A DNA stretch of 64,000 nucleotides, from contig NZ_AXAI01000019.1 of the NCBI RefSeq assembly GCF_000472425.1, forward strand, positions 62,001 to 126,000. The letters run 5' to 3'. Of this stretch, positions 26,862-35,319 are shown one piece after another. Origin of the DNA: Bradyrhizobium sp. Tv2a-2 (GTDB lineage: Bacteria > Pseudomonadota > Alphaproteobacteria > Rhizobiales > Xanthobacteraceae). A program made the translations under genes and the position numbers. A model generated the notes under the pieces. It was not told the origin of the DNA. It ran no database searches and saw nothing but the letters and a program-made list of their open reading frames with translations. Within the stretch, counting starts at the first letter, position 1; each line of letters starts with the position of its first letter.

Positions 26862-27494
26862 TCACGACTGGTTCGACCAGCGGATGGACGCGTAGAGGCC
26901 GTTCTTGCCGGAATTATCCCACCGCATGCCGTGATCGTTGTAGGTGTTGCCGTCGGCTCCGACGGCCATTGCCATCTTGTCGGGGCTGACTGGATGACCA
27001 ATGTTCGCCCAGATCTCCCCACTGGGATGCATGGTCGGCAGCGGATCGACGGACATGTGCAGAATGCCCGGAATTTCCGCGGAGCGCGTCTTGCCGTCGA
27101 TCCGGAATGTGATCGGGACCTTGCTCACCCCCAGGTTCGTGCTGATCAGCGGAGTGAACGCAGCCATGGGTCCGCCGGCGGCGCCGGTAAAGATCGCACC
27201 CAGGGCGTCGGTCTGCTTGTCATCGGCGCGCTGATCGATATAGGCGGCCACCGACCAATTTCCGTCTGCCATCACCCCAGGCGCGTGGAGCATGACCGCC
27301 ACGTTGAGGTCGTCGAGCGCGACGTCGCCATAGCGGCCGCTGTCAATGTGGAAAAGCAGCGGCACGTTGCAGAAGCCCTCGGTTGGTCGCGAGGTCAGGG
27401 GGGCGGCTGCCGACACGAGGCACGGACAGATGACGCTGCAGTTGCAATTTTCGAAATAATCACCGGAAAGGTGCCATTGGACCTGGTCAGCCAT
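26862..27494 (-). CDS. DUF1326 protein, copy 1
   Basis: A 210-residue soluble protein of family DUF1326 without signal peptide. Its opening motif NCNCSVICPC provides four cysteines in CxCx4CxC spacing, a likely metal or cluster site, followed by a beta-rich body (YGDVALDDLNVAVMLHAPG, IDQRADDKQ). GGAGAG before the ATG at 27494 decides the start. It is upstream of the DUF2182 gene; the same pair recurs at 38.6-40.1 kb. Biological role unknown. Confidence 0.85.
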   Translation of the reverse strand: MADQVQWHLSGDYFENCNCSVICPCLVSAAAPLTSRPTEGFCNVPLLFHIDSGRYGDVALDDLNVAVMLHAPGVMADGNWSVAAYIDQRADDKQTDALGAIFTGAAGGPMAAFTPLISTNLGVSKVPITFRIDGKTRSAEIPGILHMSVDPLPTMHPSGEIWANIGHPVSPDKMAMAVGADGNTYNDHGMRWDNSGKNGLYASIRWSNQS

Positions 27495-27647
27495 TGCTCT
27501 CTCCTGCTGGTTCGAAACCGACCGGTTGCTATCGGATGAGCTATATCGGCGGGGATGGTACACTGTTCGGCAAAGTGCCGAAAGCCGCTTCCCCTGTGCT
27601 ACATCCATCGATTGATCCGCAGAGGAGCGTCTCCGCTCCTGGTGAAG

Positions 27648-27955
27648 CTACTCTGAAGCCACGCCAACGATCGCCCGGCGACGCGCGCCGGCTGGCCAGG
27701 GTGGATAGCCGCCGGGGTAACGTCCGGCCTGCGGATCAGCGTTTTCCAGCGCCCAGCGCAGCGGCGTGCAGCTGACGCAGAGCCGCTTGGCGAGCTCGCC
27801 TTCGTTCAACAAGGCCGACGCGTTTTCCCGGCGGCAACGTTGCCTGCACCCAGGGCACCTGCATCAGCGACGATGTCGCAACCGGCACGCAACGGCGGCC
27901 GCGATCTCTTTCTGGAACAGCGAGAGGAAGCCGCAATTGGTGGTGACGGGAGGTC
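27648..27955 (-). pseudogene. remnant of an aspartate/glutamate racemase-family gene
   Basis: On the minus strand one frame reads TTNCGFLSLFQKEIAAAV (about 27948-27895); after a one-base slip the next frame continues VPVATSSLMQVPWVQ and LPPGKRVG, as expected of the Asp/Glu racemase-like family. A second shift leads into LNEGELAKRLCVSCTPLRW, which looks like a GntR-type helix-turn-helix fragment, and ends at a stop at 27648. The frame breaks and missing ends mark this as decayed. It follows the DadA-like gene. The flanking 27495-27647 stretch shows nothing. Confidence 0.55.
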
Positions 27956-27991
27956 AAGATGGTTCGCTCGCTCACGAGGCAGTCTCGCTGG

Positions 27992-29260
27992 TCAAAGGAA
28001 ACGTTCGGGTGAGAAGGGTGCGAGCGGAATTTCCGGCTCGCGGCGGCTGAGGAGCTGCGCGACCAGGCGGCCGGTCCGTGCCGAGCCGACCAGGCCGACA
28101 TGGCCGTGGCCGAAGGCATAGACCACATCCTCGGTCGCGCGGGCATACCCGATGCAGGGCCGGCCATCGGGCATGCTCGGCCGGTGCCCGAACCAGGACT
28201 TGATGCGGGACGCTGGAATGTCCTTCGCGAGATTCGGAAACATGCTCTGGAGATTGTCGCGAAGGATGTCGGCGCGCTTCCAGTTCGGCGGCGCATCAAG
28301 ACCTGCGATCTCGACGGTGCCGGCGGCGCGCAGGCCCCGGTCGGTCCAGTTCACCACCATCTTGGCATCGGAGGCCATCATGGACATGCGCGGGCCCACA
28401 CCCGGGTCTTCGATCATGACGTGATAGCCGCGCTCGGTTTCCAGCGGCAGGTTGTCGCCGATGGAGGCCGCGAGCGCGCGCGACCGTGCGCCGGCCGCGA
28501 CGACAGCAGCGTCGCAAGCTATCTCGCCGCGGTCGGTAACGACGCCGACGAGTTTGCCGTTCTGAAGCTTGAGCGCGGTTGCTTTCGCTGTCACGCGCTG
28601 TGCGCCGCGCGCGACGGCGAGCTCGGCGAGGGCCGCGACATATCTGCCGGGATTGCGGCAGCGCCCGGCCTCCTCGACCAGCACGCCGAACGTATAGCGC
28701 GGGTGAAGCTCGGGCTCGCGCTGGCGCATCTCGTCGGCGGACAGCTCAAGCCAGTCGATGCCGACGCGCTTGCGGATGCGCCAGCCGAGATCGGCATCGA
28801 ACGGCGCGCGTGACGGAAAGATGTGCATTACGCCATTGCGCTCGATCAACTCGGGAACGCCGGCTTCCTCGGCGAGCCTTTTGTGCAGGGAAGGGGCGTC
28901 CTTCAGAAGCGGGCGCAGCGCGCGCGCCGTCACCTCGATCTTGGCTTCAGTCGATCCCGACCGCAGATAGCGGATCAGCCAGGGCAGCGCCTTCGGCAGA
29001 TAAGACCAGCGGATCGCAAGCGGCCCGAGCGGGTCCATCAGATATTTCGGCACCTTCTTCCAGACGCCGGGTTCGGCCGGCGGGATCACCGAATGCGACG
29101 ATAGCCAGCCCGCATTGCCATAGCTTGCCGCCTGCGTGCCGCCAGGCTCGCCGGGGTCGATCAGGGTCACGCGATGGCCGTCGCGCAGCGCCTCGATGGC
29201 GCTGATTGTGCCGACCGCGCCGGCTCCGACAACGGCGATGTGGCGCGCGCTGCTGGTCAT
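27992..29260 (-). CDS. DadA-like FAD-dependent amino acid oxidase/dehydrogenase
   Basis: A 422-residue flavoprotein of the D-amino acid dehydrogenase/glycine oxidase superfamily. The FAD motif is IAVVGAGAVGTISAIEALRDG at the start; TQAASYGNAGWLS and the C-terminal FGHGHVGLVGSARTGRLVAQ are typical of DadA relatives. It probably deaminates a D-amino or imino acid at the membrane. The ATG at 29260 is used; codons upstream of it are non-coding in character. It begins four bases after the ThDP gene, so one transcript. Confidence 0.88.
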   Translation of the reverse strand: MTSSARHIAVVGAGAVGTISAIEALRDGHRVTLIDPGEPGGTQAASYGNAGWLSSHSVIPPAEPGVWKKVPKYLMDPLGPLAIRWSYLPKALPWLIRYLRSGSTEAKIEVTARALRPLLKDAPSLHKRLAEEAGVPELIERNGVMHIFPSRAPFDADLGWRIRKRVGIDWLELSADEMRQREPELHPRYTFGVLVEEAGRCRNPGRYVAALAELAVARGAQRVTAKATALKLQNGKLVGVVTDRGEIACDAAVVAAGARSRALAASIGDNLPLETERGYHVMIEDPGVGPRMSMMASDAKMVVNWTDRGLRAAGTVEIAGLDAPPNWKRADILRDNLQSMFPNLAKDIPASRIKSWFGHRPSMPDGRPCIGYARATEDVVYAFGHGHVGLVGSARTGRLVAQLLSRREPEIPLAPFSPERFL

Positions 29261-29264
29261 CGCG

Positions 29265-30938
29265 TCAGGCCTTTTCAGGCACAAAATCCTTGCCGACCGA
29301 CATCGCGCGCGGATCGAGGAAGCAATGCAGGATCGCCGGCTTGCCGGAGGCGAGCGCGCGCTCGAACGCCGGCGCGAAATCCTCGGTGCGCTCGACCCGC
29401 TCCCCGTGGCCGCCAAAGGCCTTGGCATAGAGCGCGAAATCGGGATTCTTGAGCTGCGTTCCGACCACGCGACCCGGATAGTCGCGCTCCTGATGCATGC
29501 GAATGGTGCCGTATTGGCCGTTGTCGATGACAACAACGATGAGGGCTGCGCCATATTGCGCGGCCGTCGCGAACTCCTGGCCATTCATCAGGAAGCAGCC
29601 GTCGCCGGCGAAGGCAATGACAACGCGGTCCGGGTAATGGCGCTTCGCCATCACGGCGGCGGGGACGCCGTAGCCCATTGAGCCCGAGGTCGGCGCGAGC
29701 TGGGCGGCGAACGCATGAAAGCGGAGATGGCGATGCAGCCAGCCGGCGTAGTTGCCGGCGCCGTTGCAGACGATCGCATCCTTCGGCAGGCGGTCGCGCA
29801 GCCAAGTGACGACCTCGCCATATTGGAAGGTGCCCGGCAGCACGCGTGGCGTGCCGGTCCACTGCAGATAGTCTGCATGGGCTTTGGCCGCCTCGCCCTC
29901 CCAGGCGGGCGCGGCTTGTGGCCTCAACGCCGCGACGGCTTTGGCAAAGGCAACAGGGCTCGCCTGGATCGCAAGCGCCGGTTGATAGACCCGGCCGAGC
30001 TCCTCGGCACCGGGATGCACGTGAACCAGCTTCTGCGTCGGCGAGGGGATGTCGAGCAAGGTGTAGGAGGACGACGGCATTTCCGAGAGACGGCCGCCGA
30101 TCAACACGATCAGATCAGCGCCGGTGATGCGCGCCTTCAGGCGCGGATCGGGGCCGATGCCGAGATCGCCGGCATAGTTCGGATGATCAGCGTCGAACAG
30201 CGAAGCACGGCGGAACGAGGTCGCAACCGGCAGGTCGAAGCGCTCGGCAAACTGCGCGATGCTGTTGCTGGAGGCCTCGTCCCAGCCGGAGCCGCCGAGG
30301 ATGACGATTGGCGCCTTTGCACTCGCAAGCAGCGCGCCGAGGCGGTCGATGTCGGAGGGCGCGGGCCAGGTGATCGCGGGCTCGACGCGCGGTGCGTTAC
30401 TGACGGCCGCCGTTTCGGTCAGCATATTCTCGGGCAGCGCGACCACTACAGGGCCGCGGCGGCCTTGCAGAGCGACACGGAAGGCGCGCGCGACCAGCTC
30501 CGGAATCCGCTCGGGCTTGTCGATCTCGACCACCCATTTCGCCATGCTGCCGAACACGGCCTTGTAGTCGAGCTCCTGGAAGGCCTCGCGCTCGCGCATG
30601 CCGGTGTCGACTTGGCCGATGAACAGGATCATCGGGGTGGAATCCTGCATGGCAATGTGGACGCCATGGCTGGCATTGGTGGCGCCGGGGCCGCGGGTGA
30701 CGAAGCAGATGCCGGGTTTTCCGGTCAGCTTGCCATAGGCTTCCGCCATCATGGCAGCACCGCCTTCTGCGCGGCAGATCATGACGTCGATCGGGCTGCC
30801 ATGCATGGCATCGAGCGCGGCGAGATAGCTCTCGCCGGGAACGCAGGTCACCCGCTCCACACCCTGCGCGACCAGCTGGTCGATCAGGATCTGGCCGCCG
30901 GTGCGCAGATTGCTTTTGGCTCCGTTCGATTGGCTCAT
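29265..30938 (-). CDS. thiamine diphosphate-dependent enzyme, acetolactate synthase-like
   Basis: A 557-residue ThDP enzyme with the three-domain layout of the acetolactate synthase/benzoylformate decarboxylase family. The catalytic Glu region is CRAEGGAAMMAEAYGKLTG near residue 57. The ThDP/Mg motif runs from GDGCFLMNGQEF to VVIDNGQYG. It has no nearby regulatory subunit, so it is not classical IlvB. With the aminotransferase remnant before it and a DadA-like oxidase after it, decarboxylation of a 2-oxo acid from an amino acid is a fair guess. Confidence 0.87.
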   Translation of the reverse strand: MSQSNGAKSNLRTGGQILIDQLVAQGVERVTCVPGESYLAALDAMHGSPIDVMICRAEGGAAMMAEAYGKLTGKPGICFVTRGPGATNASHGVHIAMQDSTPMILFIGQVDTGMREREAFQELDYKAVFGSMAKWVVEIDKPERIPELVARAFRVALQGRRGPVVVALPENMLTETAAVSNAPRVEPAITWPAPSDIDRLGALLASAKAPIVILGGSGWDEASSNSIAQFAERFDLPVATSFRRASLFDADHPNYAGDLGIGPDPRLKARITGADLIVLIGGRLSEMPSSSYTLLDIPSPTQKLVHVHPGAEELGRVYQPALAIQASPVAFAKAVAALRPQAAPAWEGEAAKAHADYLQWTGTPRVLPGTFQYGEVVTWLRDRLPKDAIVCNGAGNYAGWLHRHLRFHAFAAQLAPTSGSMGYGVPAAVMAKRHYPDRVVIAFAGDGCFLMNGQEFATAAQYGAALIVVVIDNGQYGTIRMHQERDYPGRVVGTQLKNPDFALYAKAFGGHGERVERTEDFAPAFERALASGKPAILHCFLDPRAMSVGKDFVPEKA

Positions 30939-31324
30939 GTCAGCTCCTTGCAGGCATTGGCGATGCGCTTGATGGCTTCGCTCAAGTCTTGTTCGGAAGC
31001 GGCGTAGGACAGGTGGAAAAATGGCGCAAGGCCGAAACAGCCGCCGGGGACTGCGGCTACATCATGCCGCTTCAGGAGATAGCGGCAGAACGTGCTGTCG
31101 CTGTCGATGGTCAGGCCGTCTCTGGTCCGGCGGCCGATCATGTCAGCGCAATCGGCATAAATGTAGAACGCGCCCTCGGGCCTTCGGCAGGCGATGCCCT
31201 CGATCGCGTTGAGTTCACCCCACGAGATCGCGTTCGCGCCGATGTCTCCACCCGTGTCGGCTTCATGAATGATGGCGCGATGGCCGATCTCGGCCCGCCC
31301 GACGACATTATCAGGAACCGGCAA
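30935..31324 (-). pseudogene. C-terminal remnant of a class I aminotransferase
   Basis: The last ~95 codons match the C terminus of aspartate aminotransferase-type PLP enzymes (LNAIEGIACRRPEGAFYIY, HDVAAVPGGCFG, then FHLSYAASEQDLSEAIKRI). The first ~35 codons do not match, and the PLP lysine and the rest of the enzyme are missing. Its stop overlaps the start of the ThDP gene by four bases, showing that the intact gene once headed this operon. Confidence 0.7.
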
Positions 31325-31328
31325 AGCG

Positions 31329-31355
31329 AGCGGCTCAGATCATTCCTGAGCCGCT
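31329..31355 (-). terminator. hairpin after the DUF2147 gene
   Basis: A perfect ten-base stem (AGCGGCTCAG 31329-31338; CTGAGCCGCT 31346-31355) with a seven-base loop lies 33 bp beyond the DUF2147 stop on the minus strand. Only a short TTT follows, so strength is uncertain. Confidence 0.6.
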
Positions 31356-31387
31356 TCCATCAGCGTGGGGGATAGCGGGCCGCGCGT

Positions 31388-32269
31388 TCAATTCACCCGC
31401 GTCCAGGTCTGGCCGCCGCAGAACATGCCACCGAAGGCGCAGCCCTGCACGCGCAGCGTATCCGGGCCCTTCAGCGCGATGGTCGAGTCATAGGTGCTGC
31501 CGGTGTTGGGATCGAGGATCCGGCCGCTCCATTTCTGCTCCCGGCCCGGCTTCATGTTGATCAGCACCTGCTCGCCATTGAGGTTGGACTTTGAATCCAC
31601 CGAATAGCCGCAGAGATTGGCGCCGCATTGCTCGATGCGAACCTTACCCTCCTTCTCCTCCGTGAGCCATACGCCGACTGGTGAGTTCGGATCGCGGACT
31701 GCCGGCGCAGGAGCAGGCGCTGCTGTCGCTGTCTGCTGGGGAGGAGCCGGAGGTGGCGCTGGTGGGGCGGGCGGTTGCGGCGCCGGCAGCACCACGACAT
31801 TGGGAGCGGGCTGGGCCTGAGGCGTCGTGGCGGCATCCTGCTGCGCGGCTGGCGCAGGCGCCGGCGGGGCGGGAGGAGGCGCCAACGTCGCCGTGTCAGC
31901 GGGAGCATTGTTGGCCGTCGTCGCGGTCGGTAGTTGCGCTGGCGCAACGGGTGCTCCCGGCGCCTGCACGGCCGGGACTGCCGCCTGTGGGGCGGGCGTC
32001 GTCGGAGCCTCAGCCGGCGCGGGCGCTGCTGGCGCTTGCGGCTCGACCTTGGCCTCCTGCGGCGCGTGCGGCTGCCTGTGGCTTGAGTCCTGATCGGTGT
32101 TGCGCGTGCGTTTCGATTTGCGGCCGGTATTGTCGTAGATCCCCGGGATCGAGACCGTGCCGCGATCCGGATCGATATGGATGGTGTGGCCGCCATACTG
32201 GAAAGAGTACTGGGCCTGCGCAGCACTGCTTGCCAACAGGAATGCGGTAAGAGCCAACAGCCTCTTCAT
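31388..32269 (-). CDS. DUF2147-domain secreted protein with Pro/Ala-rich linker
   Basis: A 293-residue secreted protein. Residues 1-19 are a signal peptide (LASSAAQA). About 20-65 form a short basic beta segment, and 65-195 a low-complexity Pro/Ala/Gln linker that may cross the peptidoglycan. From about 198 the DUF2147 domain appears (VGVWLTEEKEGKVRIEQCG, LCGYSVDS, WSGRILDPNTGSTY), ending GGMFCGGQTWTRV with paired cysteines. The role of DUF2147 is unknown; periplasmic ligand binding is plausible. Upstream palindromes may control it. Confidence 0.85.
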   Translation of the reverse strand: MKRLLALTAFLLASSAAQAQYSFQYGGHTIHIDPDRGTVSIPGIYDNTGRKSKRTRNTDQDSSHRQPHAPQEAKVEPQAPAAPAPAEAPTTPAPQAAVPAVQAPGAPVAPAQLPTATTANNAPADTATLAPPPAPPAPAPAAQQDAATTPQAQPAPNVVVLPAPQPPAPPAPPPAPPQQTATAAPAPAPAVRDPNSPVGVWLTEEKEGKVRIEQCGANLCGYSVDSKSNLNGEQVLINMKPGREQKWSGRILDPNTGSTYDSTIALKGPDTLRVQGCAFGGMFCGGQTWTRVN

Positions 32270-32329
32270 CGTGACCTCCTGAGCAGCTTAATTTCGGCAC
32301 GACCCTATGTAGGGGCTCGCTTCCGAAAC

Positions 32330-32362
32330 GTGATCTAGATCACTTTCACGACATAAGTCGTG
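32330..32362. promoter_or_regulatory. two palindromes upstream of the DUF2147 gene
   Basis: GTGATCTAGATCAC (32330-32343) is a perfect 14-bp palindrome that resembles the TTGAT-N4-ATCAA box of FNR/FixK regulators with the outer bases changed. CACGAC-ATAA-GTCGTG (32347-32362) is a second inverted repeat directly beside it. Both lie 61-93 bp before the DUF2147 start codon. The first is a reasonable CRP/FNR-family operator candidate. Confidence 0.4.
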
Positions 32363-32453
32363 GGCTAGTCGCTTTGGTTCAATGCTTCCGCCGTATCCAG
32401 TCTAATTTGACCGCCCAGCCGGTCAATTGTCTCATCTGTCCGCGGTTCCAGTC

Positions 32454-33233
32454 TCATTCGAACCAGGCGGCATAGATCTTCCGGTAGCTGCCATCCTCCA
32501 TCGATATGTGCAGCCACTGATCGACAAAATCCTTCAAGGCCTCGTCGCGCTGCAGCCAGTAAGCCTTCTCGGCAAAGTCGAATGGATGATCGGGATGCAC
32601 CGCGCAGAGCACGCCGGGATGCAGCTTTTGCTGGTAGCGCGTCTCGGATGCGTCCGTCATCATCAGGTCGGCATCGCCTTTGGCGATCTGATCGAAGATG
32701 GTGACATTGTCGCTATACACTTTGATCTCGGCGTTCTTCAAATGCGCGCGCGCAAAGCGCTCATTGGTGCCGCCGGGATTGACGATCACGTGAACGCCCG
32801 GCTGGTCGATCTTGTCCAGCGTCTCGAACTTCGTCGCATCGCCGCAGCGCGCGATCGGTGTCTTGCCTTCGCGCATGATCGGCGTTGAGAACAAGCCTTT
32901 CTTCTGCCGGTCGAGCGTGATGGAGACGCCACCCATCGCGATGTCGAAATTGTCGGCCTCGAAATCTTTCGTCAGTTGCGGCCAGGCGGTTTTGACAAAT
33001 TCGACCTTGACGCCGAGCGCCTTGCCCAAGGCTTCGGCCATATCGACGTCAAAGCCCTTGAACTTGCTGGTTGCGCCGTCGAACAGGCTGAAAGGGGCGT
33101 AGTCGCCGGTCATGCCGACGCGCAGCGCGCCGCGTTTCATGATCTCGTCGAGGCGGGAGGTCTGCTGCTGCGCTTGCGCAGCGTTTGCCGTGAGGAGAAG
33201 GGCGGCGGCGAGGCAAGTCAGGATACGAAGCAT
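32454..33233 (-). CDS. periplasmic cyclohexadienyl dehydratase-like protein (PheC type)
   Basis: A 259-residue protein of the SBP family 3 fold with a signal peptide (about residues 1-20, ANAAQA). It matches PheC closely in order: SRLDEIMKRGALRVGMTGDY, GFDVDMAEALG, the DIAMGGVSITL block, IVNPGGTNERFARAHLK, and FDFAEKAYWLQRDEALKDFV. PheC converts prephenate or arogenate to phenylpyruvate or phenylalanine in the periplasm. Polar amino-acid binding proteins share the fold, but the NPGGTNE block favours the dehydratase. The ATG at 33233 gives the signal peptide. Confidence 0.82.
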   Translation of the reverse strand: MLRILTCLAAALLLTANAAQAQQQTSRLDEIMKRGALRVGMTGDYAPFSLFDGATSKFKGFDVDMAEALGKALGVKVEFVKTAWPQLTKDFEADNFDIAMGGVSITLDRQKKGLFSTPIMREGKTPIARCGDATKFETLDKIDQPGVHVIVNPGGTNERFARAHLKNAEIKVYSDNVTIFDQIAKGDADLMMTDASETRYQQKLHPGVLCAVHPDHPFDFAEKAYWLQRDEALKDFVDQWLHISMEDGSYRKIYAAWFE

Positions 33234-33328
33234 CGGGCTCTCTAGCGAAAATGCCGGTGACTGCAACCGGCATAGAGCAGTCGCCGGCATTCGCAAACGC
33301 GTCCTTCGTAGCAGATGCGCCGCTTGAC

Positions 33329-33724
33329 TTATTCCTCGTCGCTGTGCGGCGCGACAGTGGCCGAGCCGCGGCCAATCATTTCGCGGCGGATCTGCTCAAA
33401 GCGATGATGCGCATCGCTCTCGCGCTCGTCGACCAGCTTCACCGCGGCTTCCGCGCTCATCGGCCCTCCGACCGTTATCGAAACAGAGCTTTCGCCGATG
33501 GTCTCATCGACGAAATAGGCGTCGTGCTCGTCGCGACGGACACTCCATTTGAAGCGGATGGCTGCCATCGGGCCCGGGCCAACCTTGGTGTAGCCATCGG
33601 CTTCGACGGGCGCGATCGGCGGCGAGCCCGTCGTTGGCGCTTCGTGGACAAGGTGGCCTTGCGGCTGCTCAAGTATGTTTGCGATGGTCGCAAGCGCCTC
33701 GTCGGTCGGATCGCTTTGGGTCAA
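33329..33724 (-). CDS. hypothetical protein with TTG start
   Basis: A 131-residue soluble protein of unknown family. The TTG at 33724 is chosen because GGAGGA lies seven bases upstream; the longer frame upstream looks non-coding. Composition is ordinary, with a central beta-rich part (MAAIRFKWSVRRDEHDAYFV) and an acidic C terminus. It lies 104 bp after the amidase gene on the same strand. Confidence 0.6.
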   Translation of the reverse strand: MTQSDPTDEALATIANILEQPQGHLVHEAPTTGSPPIAPVEADGYTKVGPGPMAAIRFKWSVRRDEHDAYFVDETIGESSVSITVGGPMSAEAAVKLVDERESDAHHRFEQIRREMIGRGSATVAPHSDEE

Positions 33725-33828
33725 TGTCCATCCTCCGAAAAATTGCGGACGTCCGGCCCCAATTCTTCGCTTGAAATTCCCTTGGCGGCGTCCCGATTTC
33801 GGAAGCTTGATTCCGAATAAGGCCGAGT

Positions 33829-35253
33829 TTAGGCGCAAATCCGCGGCAGTTTCGCCCGCCACGGCCGCTCCTGCTCGAGCTGGGCCGCGAGCTGCAACAA
33901 TGTCGCCTCATCGCCAAAGCGGCCTGTGAACATCATGCCGAGCGGCAGGCCTGCGCTATTCCAGGCGAGTGGCACCGACATCGCCGGCTGGCCGGACATG
34001 TTGAACATTGCCGTTCCCGGAATATAGCGCCGCAGCGTTGGCCCAATATGGGACAGGTCCGACGCCATCGAATTGAGCTCGCCGAGACGCAGGGGCGGAG
34101 CACAGAGCGTCGGGCTCAGGAAGACGTCGTAGGCGGCCATGAACTCGGCCAGCCTGCGCGAGATCTGGAATGCCGCAAGCTCGGCCGCGACATAATCCGT
34201 CGCACTTGTCTGTTTCGCATTGTGGGCCATCGCGATGGTCAGGATTTCGAAATCCTCGACCGTCATTTCGCGACCGAAGCGCTGCTCCGCGAGCCGAACA
34301 TTCAGCGCGGTATTGGCGCCGACGATGGTGGTCATGACCGCCGCAGGATCGGTCGGGAGCACGGGCGCGCGTTCCTCGACATGATGCCCGAGCTTTTCCA
34401 GGAGCGATGCAACGTCGCGCACGGCGGCGGCGATCTCGGGATCAATCGCCTCGCCGAAGGGCGATGCCGCGGTAAAGGCAATGCGCAGCCGCCCGGGTGC
34501 TTGCTTGACCTCTTCCGCGAACGGCCGCGCAGGCGGCGGAGCCTGGTAGGGGCTGGTCAGTTCGGGTCCTGAAATCGCGTCCAGCATCACCGCACTGTCG
34601 CGCACGCTGATGCTCACGACATGGCCGCAGGAGAAGCCGCCCCAGCCCTGGCCGCGATCGGGACCGAGCGGATTGCGTGCCCGCGTCGGCTTCAGGCCGA
34701 ACAGGCCGCAGGCGGAGGCGGGGATACGGATCGAGCCGCCGCCATCGCTGGCATGAGCAACCGGGAGGATGCGCGCCGCGACCGCTGCCGCCGCGCCGCC
34801 GGACGAGCCGCCGGAGGAATGGGCCGGATTCCAGGGATTGCGGGTTGGGCCATGCAGTCGTGGCTCCGTGGTCGGCATCAGGCCGAACTCCGGGCTCGAG
34901 CTCTTGCCGAAGATCGCAAGCCCCGCGTTGAGAAAGCGCTGCGCCAGCGTGCCGGAATGATTGGCGACCTCGTTCTTGTAGAGGCTCGCGCCGAATGTCG
35001 TCCGGGTGCCCTCGAGCAGGTCGAGATCCTTCAGAAGAAACGGCACGCCGGTGAACGGGCCCTCGGGCAATCCCTTCTCGATCTGCTGTTTCGCATAGTC
35101 GTAGTGTTTGACCACGACGGCGTTGATCTCCGGGTTGACCTTCTCGGTCCGGGCGATTGCCTCGTCCAGAAGCTCCTGTGCGGTCACATCCTTCTTGCGC
35201 ACGAGCGCGGCCAGACCGACCGCATCGTAATTTCCGTATTCCTTGAAAGCCAT
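33829..35253 (-). CDS. amidase (amidase-signature family)
   Basis: A 474-residue amidohydrolase of the amidase-signature family. The Ser-cisSer-Lys catalytic set is visible: the lysine in PFLLKDLDLLEGTRT, the cis-Ser in SSGGSSGGAAAAVAARI, and the nucleophile in ASDGGGSIRIPASACGL. Its substrate is unknown; relatives act on aliphatic or aryl amides. A 2-hydroxyacid dehydrogenase gene lies upstream on the same strand, 66 bp away. Confidence 0.92.
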   Translation of the reverse strand: MAFKEYGNYDAVGLAALVRKKDVTAQELLDEAIARTEKVNPEINAVVVKHYDYAKQQIEKGLPEGPFTGVPFLLKDLDLLEGTRTTFGASLYKNEVANHSGTLAQRFLNAGLAIFGKSSSPEFGLMPTTEPRLHGPTRNPWNPAHSSGGSSGGAAAAVAARILPVAHASDGGGSIRIPASACGLFGLKPTRARNPLGPDRGQGWGGFSCGHVVSISVRDSAVMLDAISGPELTSPYQAPPPARPFAEEVKQAPGRLRIAFTAASPFGEAIDPEIAAAVRDVASLLEKLGHHVEERAPVLPTDPAAVMTTIVGANTALNVRLAEQRFGREMTVEDFEILTIAMAHNAKQTSATDYVAAELAAFQISRRLAEFMAAYDVFLSPTLCAPPLRLGELNSMASDLSHIGPTLRRYIPGTAMFNMSGQPAMSVPLAWNSAGLPLGMMFTGRFGDEATLLQLAAQLEQERPWRAKLPRICA

Positions 35254-35319
35254 TCTTCAACTCATTGAGCAAATAGATGAAATCGGCGGACGCTTCGTCC
35301 GAAGCGCCCGCCAACGGGT

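Noticed and set aside
29715..31007. 430-codon plus-strand open frame
   Set aside because: Antisense of the ThDP enzyme gene and the aminotransferase remnant; no ribosome binding site or domain.
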